From assembly GCF_000384115.1 (NCBI RefSeq), contig NZ_KB913029.1, positions 902,907 to 966,906 of the forward strand: a DNA stretch of 64,000 nt, given 5' to 3'. The notes below the pieces were generated by a model that ran no database searches, was not told where the DNA came from, and saw only the letters and a list, made by a program, of their open reading frames with translations. The DNA comes from Sporichthya polymorpha DSM 43042. Its GTDB lineage: Bacteria; Actinomycetota; Actinomycetes; Sporichthyales; Sporichthyaceae. Below are positions 8,367-22,407 of the stretch, one piece after another (the stretch's first letter is position 1; every line of letters begins with the position of its first letter). The position numbers and the translations under genes were made by a program.

Positions 8367-10115
8367 TCACGCCGTCAGCGTCGCCCACAGCCGCGCGTAG
8401 GCGCCACCCGCCCCGGCGAGGACGGCCGGGGTTCCGCGCTCGACGACGCGACCGTCGCGCAGCACGACGGCGGCGTCGCACCGGTCGGCGGTGTGCGGCC
8501 GGTGCGCGACGACGATCACGACGCGGTCGGCCGACAGCCGGGCCATCGCCTCCCCGACCGCCGCGTCGAGCCCGGCGTCGAGCACGCTGGTGGCCTCGTC
8601 CAGAACGAGCACCGCGGGGTCCGCCATCGCGACCCGCAGCAGCGCGACGAGTTGCCGCTCCCCCGTCGACAGCCGCGACCCGGCCGGGCCGACGTCGGTG
8701 CGCACGCCGTCGGGCAGGGAGTCGATCCAGCCCCGGACGCCGAGGCGGTCGGCGGCGGCCTCGACCACGGCGTCGTCGACCTCGGGCGTCGCGATGCGTG
8801 CGTTGTCGGCGACGGTGCCCGAGAGCAGGAACGTCTCCTGCGGCAGCAGCATCAGCCGCTGCCGGCGGGCCCGCGACGACGCCGCGGCGAGGTCGACGCC
8901 GCCGAGCGAGACGGTGCCGGCCGTCGGGGTCAGCAACCCCGCGGCCAGGCGGCCGAGCGTCGACTTGCCCGAGCCGGTCTCGCCCACGACCGCCAGGTGC
9001 TCGCCCGGCCCGACGCGCAGGTCGACGTCGACGAGCGCCGGCTCGCGCTCCGCGCCCGGGTACCGGTAGCCGACGCCACGCAGTTCGAGCTCGCCGCGGG
9101 CGGGCAGGTCGACGCCGGTGTCGTCGCCGGCGGGCACGGCGCGGTCGGCCAGTTCGGCGACGCGGACGAAGGCGGCCCGGGCCGAGAGGACCTCGTCGAG
9201 CCGGCCGATCGCCTGGCTCAGCGGGCCGTAGACCCCGGTGAGGGCGAGGATCGCGGCGGCCGCGGTGCCGACGCTGACCCGGCCGTCGGTGACGAGCAGG
9301 CCCGCGCCGACGACGACCGCGGCGGTGCCCGCGGACTGGACGACGATCAGCGTCGAGTAGAACCAGTTGCGCAGCGCGGCCGCGGCGAGCTCCGCACGGA
9401 CCAGGTCCGCCCCGGCGGTGCGCACCGTCTCGAGCCGCCGCTCGCCCGCGCGCAGGGCCGCGATCGTCGCTGCGCCCTCGACGGTCTCGGTGACGACCCC
9501 GAGCGCGCGGCCGTTGCTCGCGTACAGCGCCGGGTAGACCACGGCGCTGCGGCGCAGGAGCCACCGCCCGGCGAGGACCGCGGGCGGGAGCGCGAGCATC
9601 GCGATCAGCATCAGCTGCGGGGCGAGGATCCCGACCGCGACGAGACCGCCGACGACGAGGACGAGGTCGCGCACGAAATCCGGGATCAGGTTCTCCACCG
9701 CGGAGGTGAGCGACTCGATGTCGCTGGTCGCCCGGGCCTGGACGTCACCGCGGGGCGCGGTGACGTGGTCGGCGAGGTCGCGCGCGAGGACGCCCGCGAG
9801 CACGCTGCACCGCATCCGGTGCAGGACGCGCTGCGCCAGCGTCGTCATCAGGTACGTGCGCAGACCGCCGACGAGACCGGTGAGCAGCAACAGCCCCAGC
9901 GCGAGCCCGACGGCGAGCCGCAGCGCCCCGGCGTCGCGCGCGAGCATGCCGGAGTCGAAGGCGTAGCGGACGACGCTCGGGCCGGCGGCGACGAGCGCGG
10001 CCGAGACGACGACCGTCGCCAGCGCACCGCCGAGCCGCCACCGCTGCGCGCGCAGCTCCGCGGCGACCGTGCGGCCCAGCGCCGTCCGACCTCCGCCGGC
10101 ACCCGGGCGCCTCAC
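8367..10115 (-). CDS. ABC exporter-fold half transporter, canonical ATP site (IrtB/YbtQ-like by context)
   Basis: A 582-residue fusion of a six-span membrane domain (about residues 1-310) and an ATPase domain. The nucleotide site is intact: Walker A GETGSGKST, signature LSTGERQ, Walker B LVLDEATS with the catalytic Glu, and an H-loop in VIVVAHRPH. It overlaps the preceding ABC gene by 4 bases and is expected to pair with it. Exporter-fold pairs next to a siderophore-binding lipoprotein resemble IrtAB and YbtPQ, which import ferric siderophores despite their fold. A siderophore exporter is the alternative. Confidence 0.85.
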   Translation of the reverse strand: MRRPGAGGGRTALGRTVAAELRAQRWRLGGALATVVVSAALVAAGPSVVRYAFDSGMLARDAGALRLAVGLALGLLLLTGLVGGLRTYLMTTLAQRVLHRMRCSVLAGVLARDLADHVTAPRGDVQARATSDIESLTSAVENLIPDFVRDLVLVVGGLVAVGILAPQLMLIAMLALPPAVLAGRWLLRRSAVVYPALYASNGRALGVVTETVEGAATIAALRAGERRLETVRTAGADLVRAELAAAALRNWFYSTLIVVQSAGTAAVVVGAGLLVTDGRVSVGTAAAAILALTGVYGPLSQAIGRLDEVLSARAAFVRVAELADRAVPAGDDTGVDLPARGELELRGVGYRYPGAEREPALVDVDLRVGPGEHLAVVGETGSGKSTLGRLAAGLLTPTAGTVSLGGVDLAAASSRARRQRLMLLPQETFLLSGTVADNARIATPEVDDAVVEAAADRLGVRGWIDSLPDGVRTDVGPAGSRLSTGERQLVALLRVAMADPAVLVLDEATSVLDAGLDAAVGEAMARLSADRVVIVVAHRPHTADRCDAAVVLRDGRVVERGTPAVLAGAGGAYARLWATLTA

Positions 10116-11767
10116 GGGGTCACCGCCGCGCCGTGCCAGACCGGGGCGTCGAGGGCGAGGACGTCGGGGAATCGCCCACGCAGCAGGGGATTCGCGGACA
10201 CCACGACGAGGACGCCGGATCGCCAGGCCTCGCTCAGCCCGCCGAGCAGGGCGTGCTCTCGGACCGGCTCCAGGCCCCCCGTCGCGCCGTCGAGGATCAG
10301 GACGGCGGGGCGGGCGAGCACCGCACGGGCGAGCGCGATCCGCTGCCGTTCGCCTCCGGACAGCGAGACCCCGCGGTCGGCAAGGACGGTGTCGAGCCCG
10401 TCCGGCAGCGCGGCGAGCAGGTCGTCGGCGCGGGCGAGCCGGAGGGCGGTGAGCAGGTCGGCGTCGGGAGCGGCGGGGGCGCCGAGGCGCAGGTTCTCCG
10501 CGAGGGTCGCGGCGAGCAGGAACGGCTCGGGGCCGAGCCGCAGCACCGTGCGGCGGCGCTCGTCCGGGCTCAGGTCGCGCAGCGGCCGGTCCCCCAGGCG
10601 CACCTCGCCGCGGGTCGGCTCGCGGTCTCCGGCGAGCAGCTCGGTCAGCGTCGTCTTGCCCGACCCCACCGGCCCGACGACCAGCGTCGGGCGGCCGGGG
10701 GCGAAGTGATGGTCGAGCCCGTCGAGGATCGGCAGCACCCGCTCGGGGTGACGCACCATCAGATCAACGGCGACCAGGCCGTCCCCGAGGGGCGGGGTAG
10801 GACCGACCGCGTCCTCGGGCTCGCCGGGGTCGCCGAGTTCGGCGAGACGACCGCCGGAGACGACGGCCGAGCGCAAGGCGACGATGCCGTAGCCGACCGA
10901 GCCCATCGGCTCGACCAGCACCACGGCGAGGCCGATCGCCGCGACGACCTCCCCGACGCCGAGCCCGCCGTCGACGACGCGCTCACCGCCGACCCACAGC
11001 AGCGCGATCACCGTGATGCCGGAACAGACCTCGAGCACCGGGGTGAAGAACAACCACCACCGGCCGGCACGGGTGTAGCGGTCGCGCACCGCCTCCGAGC
11101 GCCGCTCGATGCCGCGGAGCACGCCGTCGTCGGCGCCCGCGCCGCGAATCGCGACGAAGCCGGAGAGCACCGCGTGGGCGTCGGCGACGTACGCGGCCAG
11201 CGCGGACGAGGTCTGCTCCGAGTGCCGCTTCCACGCCACCGAGCCCCACCACATCGCCGACACCGCGACGACGGCGGCCAGCACCGCGACCAGCGCGAGG
11301 ACCGGGTCGATCACGACGAGCGCGGTGAGGACGACCGGGATGATCGCCGCCTGCGCGACGATCCACGACACGGACCCGGCCGCGGTCGCGACGGCCTCCA
11401 TGTCCGCGGTCGAGCGGGCCACGACCTCCGACGCGGGCCAGCGGTCCCGGTGCGGACCGTCGGCACGCAACGCAGTCGCGGAGATCCGGTCCCACAGCAC
11501 GACGGTCGTCCGGGCCTGGGCGGTGGTCTCGCACCAGTGGCGGGCGGCGTCGGCCGCCGCGGTCACGACGCCGACGCCGAACAGCGCGGCCGCGCCCCAC
11601 CACACGGCGACGGTGTCGCCGTCGACGATGGCGCGGTCCACGACGACGCCGAGCAGGATCGGAACGGCCGCGACGGCGATCTGCCACGCCAGCCCGGCGG
11701 CCACGCCGCCGGCCAGCGGGCCCGGTTGGCTGCGCAGGACCTCGCGCAGCACCGGGTGCCGGCTCAC
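10112..11767 (-). CDS. ABC exporter-fold half transporter, degenerate ATP site (IrtA/YbtP-like by context)
   Basis: A 551-residue membrane-plus-ATPase protein. Walker A is GPVGSGKTT and the signature LSGGERQR is good. Walker B reads LILDGATGGLEP, so the catalytic Glu is Gly, and the H-loop position in VVVSANPLL has Asn for His. This is the degenerate partner of an asymmetric heterodimer; the next gene supplies the canonical site. The start is a GTG 16 bases after the binding-protein stop. No siderophore-interacting reductase domain like that of mycobacterial IrtA is present. Confidence 0.85.
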   Translation of the reverse strand: MSRHPVLREVLRSQPGPLAGGVAAGLAWQIAVAAVPILLGVVVDRAIVDGDTVAVWWGAAALFGVGVVTAAADAARHWCETTAQARTTVVLWDRISATALRADGPHRDRWPASEVVARSTADMEAVATAAGSVSWIVAQAAIIPVVLTALVVIDPVLALVAVLAAVVAVSAMWWGSVAWKRHSEQTSSALAAYVADAHAVLSGFVAIRGAGADDGVLRGIERRSEAVRDRYTRAGRWWLFFTPVLEVCSGITVIALLWVGGERVVDGGLGVGEVVAAIGLAVVLVEPMGSVGYGIVALRSAVVSGGRLAELGDPGEPEDAVGPTPPLGDGLVAVDLMVRHPERVLPILDGLDHHFAPGRPTLVVGPVGSGKTTLTELLAGDREPTRGEVRLGDRPLRDLSPDERRRTVLRLGPEPFLLAATLAENLRLGAPAAPDADLLTALRLARADDLLAALPDGLDTVLADRGVSLSGGERQRIALARAVLARPAVLILDGATGGLEPVREHALLGGLSEAWRSGVLVVVSANPLLRGRFPDVLALDAPVWHGAAVTP

Positions 11768-11783
11768 GGGGTCTCCGCGACGC

Positions 11784-12809
11784 TCACGCGGTGCCGGCGC
11801 GGTCGACCACCTCGCGCTCGATGTCGTCCAGGATCCGGTGCAGCTGCGGCAGGTCGCCGCCGTTCCAGGCGCTGACGAAGTGGGCGTTGCCGGAGCTGAC
11901 GACCTCGAGCCGCTCCCACAGCGGGGACTTCAGCGTCGTCAGGTTGTCGACGACGACGTCGTCGTCGGTGTTGATCAGCAGGATGTCGGCCTCGTCGAGG
12001 ACCGAGAGGTTCTCCTCGCTGAGCTCGAGGTAGCCGTCGACGGTCGCGGCCGGGAAGTCGGGCCTCGCGAAACCGAGCGCGGTGAAGATCGCGTTGGGGG
12101 TCTGATCGATGCGCACGCCGATGAACCCGGCCGAGTCGAAACGGACGACGGCGAGCTTGCGCGTGTTCACCCCGGCGTCGGCGGCCTTCTGGCGCAGGAC
12201 GTTGATGCGGCCCTCGTAGCGGCGGATCTCCGCCTCGGCCTGCTGCTCGCGGCCGATCGCCGCGGCGATACCGCGCACCGTCTTCTTCACGTCCTCGTCG
12301 GTGCCGGAGTCGTAGTACTCGGCGTACGCGTAGGTCGGCAGGGCCGCGCGGTACCGGTCGACGTTCTCCTTGTTGTACTCCGCGCCGACGGCGAGGATCA
12401 GCTGCGGCGCCATCGCGAGGACCTCCTCGAGGTCCACGGTCCAGCCGTCGTCGGCGACGACGTTGGTCATCGAGCCCGCATCCGGCGAGATGTAGTCGGC
12501 GCTGATCCCCTCGGGCAGCGCGGTCGCGACCGGCGTGACGCCCAGCGACATCAGGTGCCCGTACGTGCTCACCGAGTCCGCGACGACCTTCGTCGGGGCG
12601 ACCGGAATCTCCGTCGGCCCGAAGGCGTCGTCGACCGTCCGCGTGCTCGGGGCACTCGGGCCGGGCGTTCGCGACTTCAGCAACGTGTCCTCGTCGTCGG
12701 AGCAACCGGCGAGCAGCGCGGCGCCGAGACCGCCGACGCCGAACAGGAAGTGACGCCGCGTCGAGTCGTCGACGACGTGCGAGGGGTGCTCCAGCAACAG
12801 GGCGGGCAT
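11784..12809 (-). CDS. Iron-siderophore ABC transporter substrate-binding lipoprotein
   Basis: A 341-residue FecB/FhuD-type binding protein. The N-terminus has a twin-arginine pattern (STRRHFLFGVGG) followed by the lipobox LLAGC, so it is probably exported folded through Tat and then lipidated. The mature part has the class III binding-protein layout: a VVADSVSTYGHLMSLG-type first lobe, a long linking helix around residues 180-220, and a DILLINTDD stretch in the second lobe. A GGAGG Shine-Dalgarno site precedes the ATG. It is the first gene of the transporter run and lies just behind an iron box, so iron repression is expected. Confidence 0.9.
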   Translation of the reverse strand: MPALLLEHPSHVVDDSTRRHFLFGVGGLGAALLAGCSDDEDTLLKSRTPGPSAPSTRTVDDAFGPTEIPVAPTKVVADSVSTYGHLMSLGVTPVATALPEGISADYISPDAGSMTNVVADDGWTVDLEEVLAMAPQLILAVGAEYNKENVDRYRAALPTYAYAEYYDSGTDEDVKKTVRGIAAAIGREQQAEAEIRRYEGRINVLRQKAADAGVNTRKLAVVRFDSAGFIGVRIDQTPNAIFTALGFARPDFPAATVDGYLELSEENLSVLDEADILLINTDDDVVVDNLTTLKSPLWERLEVVSSGNAHFVSAWNGGDLPQLHRILDDIEREVVDRAGTA

Positions 12810-12834
12810 GGACGGAACCTCCGAAGTCGGGTGG

Positions 12835-12853
12835 GGTGAGGCAGACCTTACTT
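12835..12853 (-). promoter_or_regulatory. Putative DtxR/IdeR/DmdR iron box
   Basis: On the minus strand this reads AAGTAAGGTCTGCCTCACC. Aligned to the actinobacterial iron box TTAGGTTAGGCTCACC, the core matches at 12 of 16 positions. It lies about 25 bases upstream of the siderophore-binding lipoprotein start, where it would overlap the promoter. The family and position make iron-dependent repression likely; it has not been tested. Confidence 0.6.
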
Positions 12854-12869
12854 CGGGGTGGGGCGGCCG

Positions 12870-14918
12870 CTAAAGCGTCGGCGCCGCCGCCTGGACGACG
12901 AGCACCGCGAGGTCGTCGCGGGGGGCGCCGGAGGCGCCGAAGTGCCGGCAGGCGGTCTCGACGACGCCGGCGAGCTCGGACGCGGTCGCAGCGTGGGCGG
13001 CGCGCAGGGTCGTCAGCAGGTTGTCCTCGCCGAAGAACTCCCCCGCCTCGCCGCGGCGCTCGGTGACGCCGTCGGTGTAGAGGACGAGCGACTCCCCCGG
13101 TGCGAGCTGGACCTCGTCGTCCGAGACGTCGATGTCGGACAGGACGCCGAGCAGCGACCCGCTGGTGCCCACGAACCGCACGCGGCCGCCGCCGACGGGG
13201 TCCGCGGCGACGTGGACGGGCGGCGGGTGACCGGCGCTGGAGAACCGCACCGCGATGCCGTCGCCGCGGCGGCGGACCGTGCCGAGAACGACCGTGCAGA
13301 GCCGTCCGCGGTCACCGAGGCCGAGCAGGGTCTCGTTGAGGCGCGACAGCGCGATCTGCGGGCTCGCGCCGTCGCGGACCAGCATCCGCAGCACCTCGCG
13401 GGCGATGCCGGTGATCGCGGCGGCCTCGGCGCCCTTGCCGCACACGTCGCCGATCGCGATGCCGCAGCCGCCCCCGGGCAGCGGGAAGACGTCGTAGAAG
13501 TCGCCGCCGACCTCGGTGCCCTCGCCGCCCGCGGAGTAGCGCGCGCCGAACTCGCACCCGGTCACCTCGGGCAGGTCGCGGGGCAGGAGCCAGGACTGCA
13601 GGCCCTCCGCGATCGCGGTCTGCTCCTCGTAGAGCCGGGCGTTGTCGAGGGCGAGGGCCGCGGTGCGGGAGAGGTCCGCGAGCAGTGCCAGGTCGTCGAC
13701 GACGAAGGTCCGGCCGACGTCACCGCCGACGAGGATCAGCCCGAGGAGGCGGCCCCGCGCGGTCAGCGGGAGGACGAAGCACTCGCCGCCGACGCGCGGG
13801 TCGATCCCGCAGATCTCCGAGAGGCTCTTCGGGGCGGGCGGCTGCGCGAGCACGCCCTGGCGCATCTGGGTCTCCAGCCAGGCGCGGGTCTGCGGGCCGG
13901 CGAGGTGGGCGCGCATCGACTCGACCAGCGACTCGTCGGCGTGCGCGACGGCCTCGAGCGCCGGGGTCCGGCCGAACAGCGTCCACACCGCGGCCCAGGT
14001 GGCGAGGCGGGGCACGGTGAGCCGCGCGGCGAGGGTCGCGGTGAGCTTCACGTCCAGCGTCCCCGCGAACATCTCGCCGGCCTCGGCGAGCAGGGTCAGC
14101 GAGCCGCGGGTGCGCCGGGCCACGACCTTCGCGTGCTCGTCGCGCAGGATCACCCCGACCCGCTCCGCCACCAGACGCACCAGCGCGAAGTCGTCGGCGT
14201 CGCCCGGCAGGCGTCCGAGGACGAGCGCGCCGAGCACAGCGCCGTCGGCGCCGGGGAACGGCACGGTCGGCCAGTCGTCGGCCAGGCCGCGACAGACGGC
14301 CTCCGGGTCGGGGCCGGGAGCGTCGTCGTAGGCGACGAACACCGACCAGTCCGGGTCGGCCGGGCCGCGCGCGACCACCCAGCCGTGTTCGAGGTGCAGA
14401 CCCTCGACGACGCGGGCGAGCAGCTCGGAGACCAGGCGCTCCGGCCCGAGCCGCTGCTCCAGGTCCGGGGCGAGGCCGAGCAGGAACGCGAGGTCGCGGC
14501 GGGCCGGGGCGCCGGAGGCCGGGCGCGGTGGCGCGCCCTCCGGGCCGGGCTTGCCGAGCTCGAACCAGACCGTCTTGCCCGCCGGGCTGTTCCGCGTCCC
14601 CCACGCCGAGGAGAGCGCGTCGACGAGCCAGATGCCGCGCCCGCCCTCCCGGTCGTCACCCGGCGTCGCGCCCATCAGCACGCGGCCGTCCCCGCGGTCG
14701 GAGACCTCGACGCGCAGCCGGTCGTCGTCGACCTCGACCTGCAGGTCCACTGCGGTCCCGCCGTGCACGAGCGCGTTCGTGACGAGCTCGGTCGTGAGCA
14801 GCAGCGCCTCGTCGAGGAGATGGTCGAGGCCGGCGTCGGTCACGGCGCTGTGGACGATCTGGCGCGCCGCGGCCGGAGACCGGTCCTCCGGGGCGAGCGT
14901 CGCGGAGACCGCCGTCAC
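12870..14918 (-). CDS. Anti-sigma-type ATPase + GAF + SpoIIE (PP2C) phosphatase
   Basis: A 682-residue signalling protein. An RsbW-like HATPase_c domain occupies about residues 10-130 (ELVTNALVHGG N-box, GRGIWLVD). GAF-like sensory segments follow (about 150-430). A C-terminal SpoIIE/PP2C phosphatase (about 450-682) has EVGGDFYDVFP, GDVCGKGAEAA and SPGESLVLYTDGVTE-type motifs. Such proteins switch anti-anti-sigma factors between phosphorylated and free states and so release stress sigma factors. I chose the GTG at 14918, which overlaps the receiver gene stop (GTGA). It is the last gene of a three-gene relay behind a SigB-type promoter. No separate STAS partner is in the window. Confidence 0.88.
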   Translation of the reverse strand: MTAVSATLAPEDRSPAAARQIVHSAVTDAGLDHLLDEALLLTTELVTNALVHGGTAVDLQVEVDDDRLRVEVSDRGDGRVLMGATPGDDREGGRGIWLVDALSSAWGTRNSPAGKTVWFELGKPGPEGAPPRPASGAPARRDLAFLLGLAPDLEQRLGPERLVSELLARVVEGLHLEHGWVVARGPADPDWSVFVAYDDAPGPDPEAVCRGLADDWPTVPFPGADGAVLGALVLGRLPGDADDFALVRLVAERVGVILRDEHAKVVARRTRGSLTLLAEAGEMFAGTLDVKLTATLAARLTVPRLATWAAVWTLFGRTPALEAVAHADESLVESMRAHLAGPQTRAWLETQMRQGVLAQPPAPKSLSEICGIDPRVGGECFVLPLTARGRLLGLILVGGDVGRTFVVDDLALLADLSRTAALALDNARLYEEQTAIAEGLQSWLLPRDLPEVTGCEFGARYSAGGEGTEVGGDFYDVFPLPGGGCGIAIGDVCGKGAEAAAITGIAREVLRMLVRDGASPQIALSRLNETLLGLGDRGRLCTVVLGTVRRRGDGIAVRFSSAGHPPPVHVAADPVGGGRVRFVGTSGSLLGVLSDIDVSDDEVQLAPGESLVLYTDGVTERRGEAGEFFGEDNLLTTLRAAHAATASELAGVVETACRHFGASGAPRDDLAVLVVQAAAPTL

Positions 14919-15537
14919 GCAGGCACCTGGGGCGTCGGCAACGCCGCCACCAGCGCATCGACCGCCACCAGGGCGTTCCGGGCGGCGGCGACGGCCTTGT
15001 CCTCCCCCGTCGCCTCGGCCGCCGAGAGCGCGGCACGGGCGGCGTCGAGGGCGGCGCGGGTCAGTTGCGGGAGCGACCCCGATCCGAGCACCGCCTCCGC
15101 GGCGGCCAGGCGCTCGGCCTGGGCGGCGAGTTCCTTGCGCCGCTGGTACAGCTCGATGAACACCCCGACCTTGGCGCGGAGCACCCACGGGTCGAACGGC
15201 TTGAACAGGTAGTCGACGGCGCCGGCCGCGTAGCCGCGGAACGCCTGGTGGCGCTCGCCGTCGATCGCCGTGAGGAAGACGATCGGGATGTTCTGCGTCC
15301 GCTCGCGGGCCTTGATCTGCGCGGCGGTCTCGAAGCCGTCCATGCCCGGCATCTGGACGTCGAGCAGGATCAGCGCGATCTCCTTGCGCAGCAACTGCTT
15401 CAGCGCCTCGGAGCCGGAGTTCGCGCGCACCAGCTCGTGCCCGAGCCCGGAGAGGATCGCCTCGAGCGCGAGCAGGTTCTCCGGCCGGTCGTCGACCAGC
15501 AGGATCGAGACTCCGGAGTCCGCCGGTGGGTGCCCCG

Positions 15538-15541
<4 letters not shown>
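14915..15541 (-). CDS. Single receiver-domain response regulator with helical tail
   Basis: A 208-residue protein whose receiver domain (about residues 10-130) shows LLVDDRPENL, phospho-acceptor LILLDVQMPGMDG and the Lys in LFKPFDPW. The remaining 70 residues are an Ala-rich helical tail with no DNA-binding motif. The GTG at 15541 overlaps the kinase stop (GTGA), and the gene's own stop overlaps the phosphatase start, so all three are translationally coupled. It probably carries phosphate or allosteric signals from the poly-HAMP kinase to the phosphatase. Confidence 0.87.
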
Positions 15542-20403
<4,862 letters not shown>

Positions 20404-20466
20404 GGCAGTCTCCCTCCGCCGGGCACCGGCCCCGGCTTCTGGACTACCTCACCACGAACACAGCCG

Positions 20467-20492
20467 CCCCGCCGCCCGTGCGGGCGGCGGGG
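20467..20492. repeat. 26-bp GC palindrome in the kinase leader
   Basis: CCCCGCCGCCCG, a TG centre, and its exact complement form a 12-bp perfect stem. It lies between the predicted SigB-type promoter and the kinase start, so it would sit in the 5' untranslated RNA and could attenuate transcription or block ribosomes (inference). A direct repeat GACGACACGTG lies between it and the promoter. Confidence 0.55.
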
Positions 20493-20561
20493 TTCTGCAT
20501 GGTGAGACCGGCAGGACGACACGTGCTGTCGGCAGACGACACGTGAGCGTCGGCGCGACGC

Positions 20562-20586
20562 TTACCCCGCGCGGAAGTGGGTAAAC
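20562..20586 (-). promoter_or_regulatory. SigB/SigF-type promoter for the poly-HAMP relay
   Basis: On the minus strand the sequence is GTTT, 15 bases, GGGTAA, matching the actinobacterial general-stress consensus GTTT-N14-16-GGGTA(T/A). The expected start of transcription lies about 145 bases upstream of the kinase ATG. A stress-sigma promoter for an operon that ends in an RsbW/SpoIIE-type protein fits a feedback loop. Confidence 0.6.
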
Positions 20587-20615
20587 CCGTTCCTTTTGGG
20601 GTTCACCCGATCGGA

Positions 20616-21668
20616 TCAGCGCCGGTGGCCGCCGGCGGCGGAAACCTGCTGGTCAGCGCCGTCGTCGGCGTCTGCCGCGTCGTCCGAGGGATTCTCGGAA
20701 TCGAGAACGGCCTGGCCGTCCTCGGTCGTGACGGTCGAGTCGATGTCCTGGGCCTCGACCATCTGGCGCGAGGCGGCCATGTCCTCGAGCACGCGGTGGT
20801 CCGCCTCGGTCCCGGGGGCGTCGATCAGGGCGCGCGGCCAGTAGTGCCGCTTGAGGACGACGTTGACCTGCGCGCCGAGCAGCGTGAGCTGGGACTGCAG
20901 GTAGAACCACCACAGGATCGTGATGACGGTGGCGAACGTCCCGTAGGTCTCGGAGGCGCTGGAGAGGTGCCGGGTGATGATCACCGAGGACAGGATCCCG
21001 AGCAGCCAGAAGCAGAAGCCGGCGAAGACCGCGCCCGGGACGACGTCACGCGTGGTGATCTGGCGGTCGGTGAGCAGGCGGAACGCCAGGACGAACAGGC
21101 CGATGTCGACGACGATCGCGGCGGCGTACCCGAGGATCCGGCCGAGCGGGCCGAGGTCGATCGCGGGGTCGTTGCCGGAGACGAAGCCGAGCAGGAACGT
21201 GCTGCCGACCAGGCCGACGCCGATCGTGCCCATCGTCAGCAGGCTGCGCTTGAGGGCCTCGACGAGCTTGGGGCGCTCGACCTGGGGGACCTCCCAGACC
21301 GCGTTGAACGCGTCCTGGGTGATGCGGACGACCGCGGAGCCGCTCCACAGGGCGGCGAGCAGACCGACGATCAGCGCGAGCGCGTTGCCGTTCAGGCCGC
21401 CGACCGAGGACGGGTCCAGCAGCGGGAGATAACCCGAGATCTGCTCCAGAACCCGTTTCTTGTCCTGTTCGGGCAGCACGTAGCCGAGCACGGTGATGGT
21501 GGCCAGCATCAGCGGGAAGATCGAGAAGAAGGCCCAGAAGGCCATCATCGAGGCCAGGTTCGAGGACTTGTCCTCACCGAACTTCTTCACGGTCGCGATC
21601 GGGATCGCGAGCGCGGGCTTCTGCTGCTGCGCCTCGTCGAGGCGGCTCAGGCGGCCTTTGAGTCCCAT
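20616..21668 (-). CDS. YihY/BrkB-family membrane protein
   Basis: A 350-residue inner membrane protein of the YihY/virulence-factor BrkB family. Six hydrophobic segments lie between about residues 35 and 270, with family motifs such as [15 protein letters not shown] near the first span and [18 protein letters not shown] near the last. The C-terminal 60 residues are acidic and unstructured. The ATG at 21668 ([12 protein letters not shown]) is the first sensible start; upstream translation is non-coding. The family was once called RNase BN, but that activity is not supported. It is transcribed away from the HAD gene. Confidence 0.88.
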   Translation of the reverse strand: MGLKGRLSRLDEAQQQKPALAIPIATVKKFGEDKSSNLASMMAFWAFFSIFPLMLATITVLGYVLPEQDKKRVLEQISGYLPLLDPSSVGGLNGNALALIVGLLAALWSGSAVVRITQDAFNAVWEVPQVERPKLVEALKRSLLTMGTIGVGLVGSTFLLGFVSGNDPAIDLGPLGRILGYAAAIVVDIGLFVLAFRLLTDRQITTRDVVPGAVFAGFCFWLLGILSSVIITRHLSSASETYGTFATVITILWWFYLQSQLTLLGAQVNVVLKRHYWPRALIDAPGTEADHRVLEDMAASRQMVEAQDIDSTVTTEDGQAVLDSENPSDDAADADDGADQQVSAAGGHRR

Positions 21669-21768
21669 GCGGACAGACTGCCCGTCCCGTCTGGGGCAAT
21701 GCACGGGGCCGACCCGCAGACGAGGGGCGTGTGCGAGGCGTCCGCCACAGTCCGGGAGGATCGGGCGT

Positions 21769-22407
21769 GTGCGTGGCCTGATCGTGGACTGGGGCGGAGT
21801 GCTGACCTCCGGGGTGTTCGACGCCTTCGATGCGTTCTGCGCGGCCGAGGGCCTGCCGCCGGGACGCATTGCGGACGCCTTCCGCACCGAGCCGGCCGCG
21901 CGCGAGCTGCTGGTGGAGTTCGAGTGCGGGCGGATCTCCCCCGCCGAGTTCGAGGCCGGACTCGCCGCGCACCACGGCGTGGACCCGGAGAACCTGCTCG
22001 ACCGGCTGTTCGTCGGCGGCGCGGACTCGGTCGACGTCTCCATGCACGACGCGGTCGAGGCGCTGCACGACGCGGGCGTGCGCACCGCGGTGCTGTCGAA
22101 CGCGTGGGGCACGGATCGCTACGACCGCTCGCGGTGGGACGCGATCTTCGACGCGGTCGTCCTGTCCTGCGAGCACGGCGTGCGCAAGCCGGACCCGGCG
22201 ATCTACCCGATCGCGCTCGACGCGCTCGGGCTGCCGGCCGCGGAGTGCGTCTTCGTCGACGATCTCGGCGGCAACCTCAAGCCGGCCCGCGCGCTCGGGA
22301 TGACGACGATCCGGCACACCGACGCCGCGTCGACGATCGAGCAGCTGGAACGAATTTTCGGAATCGCCATCGTCGGCGATCGTACTGTCAAGGAAGGGCA
22401 ACGATGA
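21769..22407 (+). CDS. HAD-family hydrolase (epoxide-hydrolase N-domain-like phosphatase)
   Basis: A 212-residue HAD subfamily IA protein. Motif I is VDWGGVLTS, so the second Asp of DxD is Gly, as in the group related to the N-terminal phosphatase domain of epoxide hydrolase. Motif II is AVLSNAWG, motif III the Lys in [10 protein letters not shown], and motif [11 protein letters not shown]. The GTG at 21769 follows GGGAGGA at a good distance. The stop overlaps the next ATG (ATGA), so it is translationally coupled to the racemase-like gene. The substrate is not known. Confidence 0.85.
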   Translation: MRGLIVDWGGVLTSGVFDAFDAFCAAEGLPPGRIADAFRTEPAARELLVEFECGRISPAEFEAGLAAHHGVDPENLLDRLFVGGADSVDVSMHDAVEALHDAGVRTAVLSNAWGTDRYDRSRWDAIFDAVVLSCEHGVRKPDPAIYPIALDALGLPAAECVFVDDLGGNLKPARALGMTTIRHTDAASTIEQLERIFGIAIVGDRTVKEGQR

